Shown: one piece after another, positions 1 to 10,580 of the stretch
Numbering within the stretch: the first letter of the stretch is position 1
Layout: each line of letters begins with the position of its first letter
Source: an uncultured Paracoccaceae bacterium
GTDB taxonomy: Bacteria > Pseudomonadota > Alphaproteobacteria > Rhodobacterales > Rhodobacteraceae
Direction of reading: 5' to 3'
Assembly (NCBI GenBank): GCA_905182165.1
Contig: CAJJAK010000006.1
Location: 1-64,000, forward strand
DNA length: 64,000 nucleotides
Notes under the pieces: model-generated
What the model was told of the DNA's origin: nothing
Seen by the model: only the letters and a program-made list of their open reading frames with translations
Database searches by the model: none
Position numbers and translations under genes: made by a program

Positions 1-126
1 GAGTAACTAATTTATAGGTATATTATCAAAAATCTTAATAACTTGATCAATATTTGTAGATTTTGTTGCTATGAAACTGGGATAGCTTTTACTTATATCA
101 TTAATTTCAAGTAGTTTTTTCAACAT
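1..126 (-). CDS. N-terminus of a probable ABC transporter ATP-binding protein, cut by the window edge
   Basis: The minus strand from 126 opens MLKKLLEINDISKSYPSF, which matches the first beta strands of sugar or nucleoside ABC transporter ATPases (LLE...ISKSYPG). The expected continuation toward the Walker A loop (DNxIHALLGENG) is only partly visible: residues near IFDN and a later LL fit, but a TAG stop interrupts just before the edge. Given the frequent single-base errors in this window, the stop may be an artefact. The start codon overlaps the end of xdhC, so it would be the last visible gene of the purine operon and might import purines or nucleosides. This is inference from one short segment; the Walker A motif itself is outside the window. 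Confidence 0.35.
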
Positions 127-1073
127 TTAGCTTCTTTTATCAGTTTAATATTTTTCTCTTTTTTTTCAAGAAGCATACTAGCGACCCCAATGGCTATTTC
201 ATAAGGAGATTTTCCAAAAGAAGGCTCTCCAATTGGACATATAATTCTATTTATTTGTTCGAATGTATAGTTTAATTCATTTAATCTTTTTTTAAACCTT
301 GCCCATTTTGTTTTTGAACCAATTAGTCCGGCTGTTGCAAAATTGTGTTGTAATAATTGATGGCAAATCTCCAAGTCCAAGGCGTGGGAGTAAGTCAAAA
401 TTAGGTGGTGTGTTTCTGATGGAGCATATTGGACTATCTGCGCTGGGTTCTTTGTAATTAACTTCTCGACAGTTTTTGGAAAGTTATCTGGGTAACGATC
501 TTGAGAAGTATCGATGCAGGTAACTGAAAATTGACTTAGTTTACTTAGTATATTTGCAATAGCTGTGCCGACATGCCCAGCACCATATATCCAAACAAGT
601 TCTTTTTCCTTTGTTACAGGCTCAAATAACCAGCCATCTTTAAATGAAGTTTTTATTGGAACTGATTTGTTTCGATAACTCTTAATTAAGGCCTGAACAT
701 TAAGTGATTTTTCGTTCTTAAAAACTGGACGAGCAAAAAAACCATCATCTACTGAAATAAATTTCACTTTAGTTTCATCTAAAATTTCTATTAATAATTC
801 AACAGCACCCCCACAGCATTGACCCATATCTGGACCTAAACTGAACTTTTTAATTCTTGAACCTTTATTATCAATAATTATTTTTTTGGCTAATCGTGTT
901 ACCTGATATTCTAGCTCACCACCACCAATGGTTCCAAATTGTCCTGAGTCCCAGATAAGCATTGTGGTTCCTTCATCACGTGGGGCAGAACCAAAAGTTT
1001 TCAAAATTAAGACTCGGGCAATTTTACCATGGCTCTTAATACATTCATTCGTTTTTTGGAAATCAAAACTCAT
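120..1073 (-). CDS. xdhC: Xanthine dehydrogenase accessory protein XdhC
   Basis: A 317-residue protein of the XdhC/CoxI family, which binds molybdopterin cofactor, helps its sulfuration and inserts it into the XdhB subunit in the cytoplasm. Visible marks are the N-terminal segment with GGGELEYQV and MGQCCGGAVELL (the CCGG motif of the family, about residues 85-93) and a C-terminal Rossmann-like domain starting WIYGAGHVGTAIA near residue 161 and ending with the GEPSFGKSPYEIAIGVAS signature. Length is normal. It overlaps the end of xdhB by four bases (ATGA), so it is translationally coupled, in the order xdhA-xdhB-xdhC usual in alphaproteobacteria. Confidence 0.94.
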   Translation of the reverse strand: MSFDFQKTNECIKSHGKIARVLILKTFGSAPRDEGTTMLIWDSGQFGTIGGGELEYQVTRLAKKIIIDNKGSRIKKFSLGPDMGQCCGGAVELLIEILDETKVKFISVDDGFFARPVFKNEKSLNVQALIKSYRNKSVPIKTSFKDGWLFEPVTKEKELVWIYGAGHVGTAIANILSKLSQFSVTCIDTSQDRYPDNFPKTVEKLITKNPAQIVQYAPSETHHLILTYSHALDLEICHQLLQHNFATAGLIGSKTKWARFKKRLNELNYTFEQINRIICPIGEPSFGKSPYEIAIGVASMLLEKKEKNIKLIKEAKC

Positions 1074-3350
1074 TTTATCGATACACCCAACTGCTTTTGG
1101 ACTGCAAATAGAATTCTTTCTGGTGTGGCTGGTGTGTCCAATAGGGCAGGGACATTTCCTGTGCCTATAGAGGCTATTGCATCATTTAAAGCCATTAGTA
1201 CCGAAATTCCTAACATGAATGGTGGTTCACCTACTGCTTTAGATCTATAGATAGTTCTTTTTTTATTACCTTTATATTTGTACAAATTTGTATTGAAAAT
1301 TCTGGGTCTGTCTGAACTAGCAGGTATTTTGTAAGTTGATGGTGCGTGGGTTTTCAAATTGCCTTTATTATCCCAAACGAGCTCTTCAGTTGTTAACCAG
1401 CCAGCACCTTGCACATAGCCACCTTGTATTTGTCCAATGTCTATGGCTGGGTTAATAGAATTTCCAACATCGTGTAAGATATCAACCCTTAAAATACGGT
1501 TTTCTCCTGTCAAGGTATCTATTATAACCTCAGTTAAAGCAGCGCCGTAAGAAAAATAATAAAAAGGGTTTCCTTTGCCTTCAATTCTGTCCCATTTTAC
1601 GTCTGGAGTGGCGTAGAATCCAGTTGCACTTAGACTGATCCTATTTGTATAAGCAGCTTTAATGACATTTTTAAAAGTTTCCCTCTTTTTTCCAATAAGA
1701 ATTTGACCTCTGGTAAAACTAATTTTAGAAATATGTACCTTATGAGTTTTACTCAAATATGATTTTAGTCGTTCTTTAATTTTGTTACACGCTGCTTGGA
1801 CCGCCATTCCGTTTAAATCTGTTCCTGAACTTGCAGCGGTAGCGGATGTGTTAGGTACTTTCCCCGTGTCTGTTGCAGTTATTTTTACATTTTCTAAGGG
1901 TAGCCCTAACTCAGATGCAACAATCTGTGCAATCTTAGTATATAAACCTTGGCCCATTTCTGTTCCACCATGATTTAATCGAACCGATCCATCAGAGTAT
2001 ATATGCACTAATGCTCCTGCCTTATTAATTTGGGTTGGTAAGAAAATAGATGATGTAAATATATTTAAGTTTGCATTTTTTAGTATTTTGTTTTTTGAAG
2101 ATGAAATATTACTTAGGTTTTTATTATCATAATCAGCAGACAATTTTAATTTCTTTACCAAAGGTCTTATAATACTATCAGAGATGGGCATATGGTAAGG
2201 TGTAGTTTGATAATTGTTTTGATCTTTTGAGGGGTTTTTATAAAAATTTAACTCGCTCACCTTTAATGCATCTTTTTTCAAGTATTGTGCGATATGGCTT
2301 ACTACTTGCTCAATTCCAACCATTCCTTGCGGACCCCCAAATCCTCGAAAGGCAGTTGCTGATTGAGTGTTTGTAAGCAATCTGTGAGACGTTATTTTTA
2401 CATCAGAGAGAAAATAAGCATTGTCACTATGAAGCATAGCTCGGTCTGCTACTGGTATACTTAAATCTGCGCTCCATCCACAGCGGACGAAGTGTTCAAA
2501 TTCTATTCCATCTATTTTTCCAAGTTGATTAAAACCCACCCTGTAATCTATACGAAAATCATGTCGCTTTCCAGTTATGATCATATCATCATCACGATCA
2601 TATCTCATTTTGCATGGTTTCCCAGTTTTTTCAGCCATTAGTGCGCATGCTAGCTGTGATGAATCTGTCTCTTTACCACCAAAGCCACCTCCCATTCTTG
2701 TCATTTCTAAATGGATTCATTGGTTTTTTAAGAGCGTCTGCCACTTTATGTTGGATCTCGCTAGGATGCTGTGTTGAGGAATGTATTGTTATATCTCCAT
2801 CATCGTGAGGAATGGCCAAAGCAGCTTGCCCTTCTAGATAAAAGTGTTCTTGCCCTCCAATGTTAATTGATCCTTCCAAAGTGTTTTTAGCGTTAGCTAT
2901 TGCAGTTCTGGCGTTTCCTTTTTTAAAAGTTATCGGTTGCTCAAGAAACGTTTTTGCCTGCAATGCATCTTCTATACTGAGGACAGCTTTTTTTTCTCTG
3001 ATATTTATATTTGATAACTTGATTGCTTTTCGTGCCAACAGATGACTTGTGGCAGCGCAAATAAAAATAGGCTGACCAATATAATTAACTTTACCTTCAC
3101 TCAAAAGTGGCTCTGGGTAAGGAGCAGGAGAGATATCATTTTTACCAGAAATACCAGCCGCAGTTATTATATCTTGTACTGCCCAGTTGCTTTTAAATCC
3201 AAAATCCATTGAGGTAATTTTTCTCCCAACGCTTCCACCAAATGCTAGATGTAGAGTGTTTTCAGGCGTTGGAATATCGTCTGTATACTGCGCTGACCCA
3301 GTTACATGTAATATGGCAGCATCGTGAGGGCTTGCTGTGTTTACACTCAT
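1070..3350 (-). CDS. xdhB: Xanthine dehydrogenase molybdopterin-binding subunit XdhB (one frameshift)
   Basis: Large subunit that hydroxylates hypoxanthine and xanthine to urate at the Mo centre. The first 225 codons (3350 to about 2700) contain the a/b hammerhead domain (SAQYTDDIPTPENTLHLAFG). The frame then breaks at about 2703 and resumes as MTRMGGGFGGKETD, the conserved Moco-binding loop. Further motifs are FRGFGGPQG, the GGTEMGQGLYTK loop, and AVGEPPFMLG near the C-terminus, which carries the catalytic glutamate. The combined length of about 760 residues is normal. The break sits between two conserved blocks without loss of homologous sequence, so a one-base error is the simplest explanation. 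It overlaps xdhA by four bases. Confidence 0.94.
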
Positions 3351-4753
3351 GACATTATCTTCAGAACATTAGTATTTTTTTCACACTCATTGGTTTCAAT
3401 ATAATATTTTTTTAACAAGTTTTTAGCAGTTATTTTTCTATATTCAGATGTAGCTCTAAGATCACTAATGGGGTTAAAATCTTTGTCGAACAGAGCCATC
3501 GCGCTGGAGATAGTTTCTTCTGACCATGTGCTTCCTAATAAAAAATTCTCAACTGAAGTTGCTCTTTTGGGTATTTCCGCCATTCCACCAAACGCAATTC
3601 TGGCCGTTTTTACTTTATTCTTTTCTAAAGTTATATTAAAGCATCCGCAAATTGCGGAGATGTCTTGATCAAATCGTTTTGAGATTTTGTAACATTTCAG
3701 ATTTTTCTCGGATAGCGGAATTTCTATTGATTCTATAAATTCTCCAGCGTGTAGATCTTGTTGACCATACCTTATAAAAAAATCTTCAATTGGAATTTTC
3801 CTGTGTTTGCCGTTTCGATTTAATAGAATTGAGGCTCCTATTGCTATTAATGCTGGTGGGCTATCACCTATTGGTGAGCCGTTTGCAATATTTCCACCTA
3901 AAGTAGCAGCATTTCTAACTTGCATTGAACCGTACCTTCTAAGCAATTCAGAGAAATCGGGATATTTTTTTTGTAATTCCTGTCTGAGTACTTCTATGGT
4001 AGTGCTAGCCCCAACATTTAAGACTTTTCTAGATATATTAATTTTTGACATCTCTTCAATTTGTCCAATAAAACATATCTCTTTTAAGTCACGTAAGTTT
4101 TTTGTTACCCATAAGCCTACATCAGTCGCTCCACCAACTAAGGTTCCCTTTGGGTTTTTAGTACACCATTTTTCCAACTCTTTAATTGTTTTAGGTAGAT
4201 AGGCATTTTGATTTTTTTTCTTACCTGATGAGCCGAGTTGTTTTAAGATTTTATTATCTGTGTTTACCCAGCTTGGTTTTACATCGTCATGTGCAGCTTC
4301 TGCAGCAGCAATTATTGGTGCGTACCCAGTGCATCTACAGAGATTTCCAGCTATTACATCATCATGGTTTCTGTCTTTATTTAACTGTCCAGCTACTAAT
4401 GAAACTATAAAGCCAGGGGTGCAGAAACCACATTGACTTCCATGTTGAGTTATCATTTCACGTTGTATTTTCACTTTTTTGTTTTTATCGGTCACGCCTT
4501 CGATAGTTCTTAAAACCTTATCATTTAACTGTGGTAGAAACAAAATGCATGCATTGAGTGCTTTGTATTCAGGTTTATCATCCCTCAGGTTTGTGACCAA
4601 TACGGTACAAGCACCACAATCACCTTCATTGCAACCCTCTTTAGTACCAGTGAGTTTCTGTTCCTCACGTAGCCAATCAAGCAGTGTTTTAGTAGGCGAT
4701 GGATTTTGTAATGATATTTTTTCCCCATTTAAAATGAAAGTTATTTCATTCAT
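3347..4753 (-). CDS. xdhA: Xanthine dehydrogenase small subunit XdhA (2Fe-2S and FAD)
   Basis: A 468-residue electron-transfer subunit. The N-terminal ferredoxin domain has the plant-type cluster cysteines in CNEGDCGACTVLV (about residues 39-51); the second 2Fe-2S domain has CGFCTPGF and CRCTGYAP. An FAD-binding CO-dehydrogenase-type domain follows (LVGGATDVGLWVTK; RNAATLGGNIANGSPIGDS) and a C-terminal flavoprotein domain. The layout matches bacterial XdhA. The start codon touches the stop of the HIU hydrolase gene at 4753, so it belongs to the same operon. No indel is seen. Confidence 0.96.
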   Translation of the reverse strand: MNEITFILNGEKISLQNPSPTKTLLDWLREEQKLTGTKEGCNEGDCGACTVLVTNLRDDKPEYKALNACILFLPQLNDKVLRTIEGVTDKNKKVKIQREMITQHGSQCGFCTPGFIVSLVAGQLNKDRNHDDVIAGNLCRCTGYAPIIAAAEAAHDDVKPSWVNTDNKILKQLGSSGKKKNQNAYLPKTIKELEKWCTKNPKGTLVGGATDVGLWVTKNLRDLKEICFIGQIEEMSKINISRKVLNVGASTTIEVLRQELQKKYPDFSELLRRYGSMQVRNAATLGGNIANGSPIGDSPPALIAIGASILLNRNGKHRKIPIEDFFIRYGQQDLHAGEFIESIEIPLSEKNLKCYKISKRFDQDISAICGCFNITLEKNKVKTARIAFGGMAEIPKRATSVENFLLGSTWSEETISSAMALFDKDFNPISDLRATSEYRKITAKNLLKKYYIETNECEKNTNVLKIMS

Positions 4754-5103
4754 TAGCTACCCCTATAAGTTGAATAACCAAATTGTGAATACAATAAAGG
4801 TATATGGTAATGACTATCATCTGTTATAGAAAACTGTATTGGAATAGTACCTAAAAACCTGTTCTCTATTGCAACACCGTCAGTTTTGTTTTGATAATCT
4901 CCAACATGAAATACTATTCGATAGTTGCCTAATTTAAAATCAGATCCAATTAATAAAGGGCTTTCAAGTCTTCCGTCTTTATTTGTAAAAAATGAATTGA
5001 TAAATATTTTTTTGCTATTTTTTATAATATAAAGCTCTATTTTCATATCTGAGGCTGGCATACCTGTACTTGTATTTAAAACATGAGTAGTTAATTTGCC
5101 CAT
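4753..5103 (-). CDS. uraH: 5-hydroxyisourate hydrolase (transthyretin-like)
   Basis: A 116-residue protein that hydrolyses 5-hydroxyisourate to OHCU, the step after urate oxidation. It has the N-terminal signature HVLNTSTGMPA with the active-site histidine, a central RLESPL segment, and the C-terminal tetrapeptide YRGS that separates HIU hydrolases from transthyretins. Length is typical and no signal peptide is seen. It is the first gene of the minus-strand purine operon. The 140-base gap upstream, shared with dnaE on the opposite strand, should hold the operon promoter, but I see no clear operator. The urate oxidase supplying its substrate is probably puuD, 9 kb away. Confidence 0.94.
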   Translation of the reverse strand: MGKLTTHVLNTSTGMPASDMKIELYIIKNSKKIFINSFFTNKDGRLESPLLIGSDFKLGNYRIVFHVGDYQNKTDGVAIENRFLGTIPIQFSITDDSHYHIPLLYSQFGYSTYRGS

Positions 5104-5243
5104 TTTGCCTCCAAGTTTTCAACGTATTGTCTCATCTTACAGGTTTTTAGCAAGAGTGATTATCAATTTATTGAGCATGTATCTTATAAATATTTAATAT
5201 AAACAGTTTCTCTTTCAGATGGTATCTCTTTGGCAGTTTAATC

Positions 5244-8200
5244 TTGATCCATGAGAAAAGAATCCCGAAATTTATTCATCTTACGGTCTCACAGCGAATA
5301 TTCGCTGTTGGAAGGGGCCTTAGGCTCAAAAAACTGCCTGAGTTGGCGTCTGCGATGGATATGCCCGCGATTGCTGTGACAGATACTAATAATATGTTCT
5401 GTGCACTAGAGTTTTCTGAAGTTTCCTGAAGCAGGAGTGCAGCCTATTATAGGGTGCCAAATAGAAGTTAAGTTAAAACCTGATCAAGCTGAAGCAAGTC
5501 AAAGTTTTGAAAAAAATTATATTGTTCTTTTGGTTCAAAACGAAGTTGGATACAATAATCTGCTTAAATTGAACTCATTGTTTTATTTAAGTAATACTGA
5601 CACTCCTTTGGGTTTGAGCATTAAAAATTCTAGTGGATTGATTTGCCTTACTGGTGGAGCTGATGGGCCGGTAGGTCAATTAATTTCTGATGGTCATAGA
5701 GATCAAGCGAAAATATTGTTGCAACAATTAGAAAACAACTTTTCACAGCGCCTATATGTTGAAATTCAAAGACATCCTATTTCTGAAGGTAGGTATCTTG
5801 ATAAAGAGATTTTTACAGAAAAAACCTTGATAGAATTGGCTTATGAATTAAATTTGCCTTTAGTGGCAACAAATGATGTGCATTTTCCTGCGAGAGCAAT
5901 GTTTGAGGCACATGATGCTTTGATTTGTATTGGGGATGGGACGTATGTTGATCAAAAGGAAGAGAGACGGCGTTTCACAACTGAACATTATTTCAAATCT
6001 CAGGAAGAAATGATTGCATTATTTGCTGATTTACCAGAAGCAATAAAGAAACACTGTTGAAATTACTAAAAGATGCGCATTTAAAGCAAATGTTCGTGAG
6101 CCAATTTTGCCTAAGTTTGCCGATGATGAGGTGGAGTTGCTTCGTATGCAGGCTGCTGAAGGTCTGAAGGCAAGGTTATCAGAAATTCCTATGGTTGCCT
6201 CAATTGAAGTGTATGAAAAAAGACTTAATTTTGAATTAAATATAATTGAAGAAATGGGGTTTCCTGGTTATTTTTTGATTGTAGACGATTTCATAAAATG
6301 GGCTAAATCACGCGGTATACCAGTGGGTCCAGGGCGAGGGTCAGGTGCAGGTTCATTAGTAGCTTACTCGTTAACTATTACTGATTTGGATCCATTGCGT
6401 TATTCATTGTTATTTGAGAGGTTTTTAAATCCAGAGCGAGTATCCATACCAGATTTTGATATTGATTTTTGTATGGATCGACGTGAAGAGGTTATTCAAT
6501 ATGTTCAAAAAAAATATGGTAATGACAAGGTAGGTCAAATTATTACATTTGGCGCATTACTTTCTAAAATGGCAATACGTGATATTGGGCGTGTTTTACA
6601 AATGCCTTATGGACAGGTGGATAGGTTAGCTAAATTAATACCACTAGAAGGTGTTAGGCCAGTTTCAATAGAAAAAGCATTAACTGATGAGCCAAAACTA
6701 CGGGACGAAGCCAAATCAGAAGAAATCGTGGGTAGAATGTTGAATTATGCTCAGCAAGTGGAGGGTTTGCTTCGAAACGCTGCTACCCACGCGGCTGGAA
6801 TCGTAATTGGAGATAGGCCATTAGATGAGTTAGTTCCTTTGTACCAAGACCCTCGTTCTGAAATGCCTGCAACGCAGTTCAATATGAAATGGGTGGAGCA
6901 AGCTGGTCTGGTAAAGTTTGATTTTTTAGGTTTGAAAACTTTAACTGTGATAAAGAATGCAATTGATCTTCTCAAACTTCGTGAATTAAATATTGAGATA
7001 GGGAGTATTCCTTTAGATGATAAGGCGACTTATGATCTCTATTCTAGCGCTAAAACAGTTGCGGTATTTCAGGTAGAAAGTGCCGGTATGATGGATGCTT
7101 TGAGGCGAATGAAGCCAACATGTATTGAAGATATTGTTGCTTTGGTAGCCTTGTACAGGCCAGGTCCAATGGAAAATATTCCAGCTTATTGTGAAGTTAA
7201 GAATGGGCAAAGGAGTTTGCAATCCATTCATCCATTAATTGATCATATATTTGGACAGAAACTCAAGGCATTATTGTTTATCAAGAGCAGGTTATGCAGA
7301 TTGCACAGCTGATGGGTGGGTATTCGCTAGGAGGCGCAGACCTTCTCAGACGTGCAATGGGAAAAAAAATAAAAGAGGCCATGGATGCAGAACGACCAAA
7401 GTTTGAAAGTGGTGCAGCAAAAAAGGGTGTTGATAAACAAAAAGCAAAAGAAGTTTTTGATTTATTAGAAAAATTTGCTAATTATGGATTTAATAAATCT
7501 CATGCAGCGGCTTATGCTGTAGTGAGCTATCAGACCGCCTGGTTGAAAGCTAATTACCCAGTCGAGTTTATGGCCTCAGTTATGAATTGTGATCTTCATT
7601 TAACAGAAAAGTTAAACGTTTATAAACAGGAAATTGAACGCCTTGGAATTCAGATTTTTCCACCATGTATAAATAAATCTGGCTCTACATTTACTGTAGA
7701 GAATCAAAGTATTTACTATGCCCTTGGTGGATTGAAAAACATTGGCGTCGATGCAATGACAATGATAGCTGAATCTCGTGGAGAAGAACCGTTTGCAAAT
7801 ATCTATGATTTTGCGAGACGAATTAATTTAAAACGCGTAGGACGACGTCCACTAGAAATGCTTGCTCGTGCTGGAGCATTTGATATTTTAGATACTAACC
7901 GCCAAAAAATATTTAAAGCAATTGATGCTCTAATAAATTACTCTTCAGCTGTTAATGATGATAAAAATTCGACACAAGTTTCATTATTTGGGGATAGTGG
8001 AGATGATTTGCCTGAACCTAGGCTTGGTAAGATGGATGATTGGCTTCCAATGGAAAAGTTAAGTCAAGAGCATATGGCTGTTGGCTTCTATTTGAGTGGC
8101 CATCCTTTAGATGATTACGCAAGTTCACTTAAGAGGAACAACATATCAAATTTTGCAGAAGTGGAAAATAGAGTAAAAAATGGAGCTTCTATTATTAAGA

Positions 8201-8691
8201 TTGCTGGATCTGTTACGTCAAGGCAAGAACGTAAATCTGCTCGTGGGAATAGATATGCGTTTTTACAATTGTCCGATCCAACAGGTATCTATGAAGTGAC
8301 AATGTTTTCAGATGTGTTGGAAGCTTCAAGAAATGATTTAGAACCTGGCGATAATGTTGTTTTGACAGTTGATGCAACTATAGAGGGTGGGCAATTAAAA
8401 ATGTTAGCTCGATCAGTTCAGCTAGTTGATAAGGCCATTTTGAGTGGTGCATCGGCAGGGTTGTGCGTTTATGTTAATGAACCAGATGTTTTACCGTCTG
8501 TTGCATCAGTTTTGGAACGTGCCAAGAAAGCAGTTAATAGCAAGTCTGTTGGACCTATTAGATTATTTTTGATGCATCCCAGTTTGCCTGGAGAGGTTGA
8601 GATGGTATTAAAAGGAAAGTTTCCAGTTACACCCGAAACAAAAGGCGCTTTAAAGTCTTTGGCTGGCGTTGTTGAAGTTGAAGATTTTTAA
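5244..8691 (+). CDS. dnaE: DNA polymerase III alpha subunit (at least five indels)
   Basis: Replicative polymerase, about 1,150 codons in total. The reading frame shifts at about 5281 and 5320 (between them the alternate frame reads RSHSEYSLLEGA, the PHP start), 5422 (resuming EAGVQPIIGC), 6050 (resuming NTVEITKRCAFKANVREP) and 7254 (resuming TETQGIIVYQEQVMQIAQ). Polymerase motifs include GPGRGSGAGSLVAYSL, PDFDIDFCMDRR (catalytic aspartates), ATHAAGIVIG and SLGGADLLRRAMGKK; an OB-fold (SGSVTSRQER-like region) lies near the C-terminus. The start is uncertain: TTG at 5244 gives the expected PKFIHL beginning, while ATG at 5251 is out of frame with it. Homology is complete, so the splits are read as errors in an essential gene. 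Confidence 0.95.
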
Positions 8692-8732
8692 AGTTATTTA
8701 ATTAACAACCTATAAATTTTTAGCTTAATGTT

Positions 8733-8942
8733 TTACCAATGTGGTGGCTTCACGTCGGCAAGCAAAATAGAGCCAGTATCTTCTTGCTCTCGTTGCGCCT
8801 CTCGAACCATCAATAATTCTATTTTTCGACTTAGAATTGAAATTTCTTTGTCCTGACGGGTAATTACAGTATTTAACTCTTCGAGCATCAATTCTAATCG
8901 AGTATAGTTTTCTTCTAATAATTTTGTATTATTTTGGGTCAT
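8733..8942 (-). CDS. slyX: SlyX family small coiled-coil protein
   Basis: A 69-residue protein made largely of heptad-like helix (EENYTRLELMLEELNTVI...ISILSRKIELLMV) ending ADVKPPHW. This matches the SlyX family, whose members are 65-75 residues and end in PPHY/W. The function of SlyX is poorly defined. It stands alone between dnaE and hisS, convergent with dnaE and divergent from hisS. The identification rests on length, coiled coil and C-terminal motif. Confidence 0.8.
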   Translation of the reverse strand: MTQNNTKLLEENYTRLELMLEELNTVITRQDKEISILSRKIELLMVREAQREQEDTGSILLADVKPPHW

Positions 8943-9072
8943 TTTTGTCTCTTATATTTGTGAGACAATATAAGCTAGGTTTTTATTAATTACTAGACTT
9001 TGATCCTGCAAAGGTTGCTCCTAACATGGCCTTGGTTTAGGACATTACAGACAACAACAGATGGACAAGCAA

Positions 9073-10571
9073 ATGTCTAAAGAAAAGAAAATAAAAATCA
9101 AACTACTTTTAAAATAACTCCTCAGCCATCAGAGATTATTTTGGAAGTGATATTAGGGCGCGTAATTTACTGCTTCAGCAAATTATGGAAGTATACCATT
9201 TGTATGGTTTTGAAGCTTTAGAAACTAGTGCAATTGAGACTGTAGAGGCTTTAGGTAAGTTTTTGCCTGATATTGAAAGACCAAATGAAGGTGTTTTTGC
9301 TTGGCAAGAAGATGAAGGTTGGTTGGCTTTGCGTTATGATCTTACTGCGCCTTTGGCAAGGGTTTATGCTGAAAATCAGAACCATTTACCAAGCCCATAC
9401 CGTCGATATTCTATGGGCCCAGTTTGGCGAAATGAAAAACCAGGTCCTGGAAGATTTAGACAGTTTTACCAATGTGATGCTGATACGGTTGGAGCGTCAA
9501 ATGTATTAGCTGATGCAGAAATGTGCACTATGCTTTCTGACACCTTGGAAGCAACGGGCATACGGAAGTAATAATATTATTAAAGTTAATAATAGAAAAA
9601 TTTTGAACGGTGTTCTTGAAAAGATAGGTATATTTGATGAAACAGAGTTGGAAAAATTTTCCAATCAACGTGGAATTGTCTTAAGAGCAATTGATAAACT
9701 GGATAGGCTCGGCATTGGAGGTGTTAAAGAGTTGTTAGGTAAAGGACGGAAGGATAGTAGTGGGGATTATACTGACGGTGCTAACTTGTCGACTGACCAG
9801 GTTGATCTAATGCTTATGTTTTTGGAAGCTAATTCAAAAACAAATATGAAAACTTTATCAAATCTATCAGAATTAGTAGCTGGATCCAAAATTGGTGAAC
9901 AAGGAGTGCGAGAGCTTGAAAAAATTTCAGAATCCACTGACAAACAAGGTTATGGAATTGATAGAATTAAAATTGATCCATCAGTTGTAAGAGGGCTTGG
10001 TTATTATACAGGCCCTGTTTTGGAGGCAGAGCTTACATTTGAAACAATTGACGAAAAGGGTAAAATTAGACGATTTGGCTCTGTGGCAGGTGGCGGGCGA
10101 TATGATGATTTAGTTAAAAGATTTACAGGACAAGAAGTGCCAGCCACTGGAGTGTCAATTGGTGTTGATAGATTATTAGCAGCCTTAAGAAGTAAAAGTA
10201 AATTAGCAGAAGTCACACAAGGCCCAGTTATAATTACTGTTATGGATCGTGATCGAATAGATGATTACCAATTAATGGCTGCAGAGTTAAGAAATGCTGG
10301 TGTGCGTTCAGAGGTTTATTTTGGAAACCCGAAAAACTTTGGAAATCAATTGAAATATGCTGATAATCGACATAGCCCACTAGCGATTATCGAAGGTGGA
10401 GATGAGCGAGAGAAAGGAGTGGTCTTATTGAAAGATTTATATCTTGGTTCCAAGCTAGCTTCGCAAATGTTAACAAATGATGAATGGAAATCACAGCCAG
10501 CGCAGATAAGCATAAATCGTGAGAATCTGGTCACTGAGGTTATCGAGTTGTTATCTCGATACAAACAATAA
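9073..10571 (+). CDS. hisS: Histidyl-tRNA synthetase (two or three indels)
   Basis: Charges tRNA-His in the cytoplasm. ATG at 9073 starts MSKEKKIK; the frame then shifts in an A-rich run at about 9115 and again near 9140, after which [17 protein letters not shown] is read. A third shift is at about 9565 (EATGIR then [13 protein letters not shown]). Class II motif 2 is [16 protein letters not shown], and the histidine-specific [10 protein letters not shown] block and GGGRYDDL motif 3 region follow, with a C-terminal anticodon-binding domain from about GPVIITVMD. Combined length near 495 residues is typical for alphaproteobacterial HisS. The gene is essential, so the splits are probably sequence errors. 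Confidence 0.95.
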
Positions 10572-10580
10572 ACATTAGGA

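Noticed and set aside
5244..8691. Programmed frameshifting or split dnaE genes
   Set aside because: Breaks occur at five unrelated places without slippery-site logic, and the same happens in hisS, smc, serA and others; sequence error is simpler.
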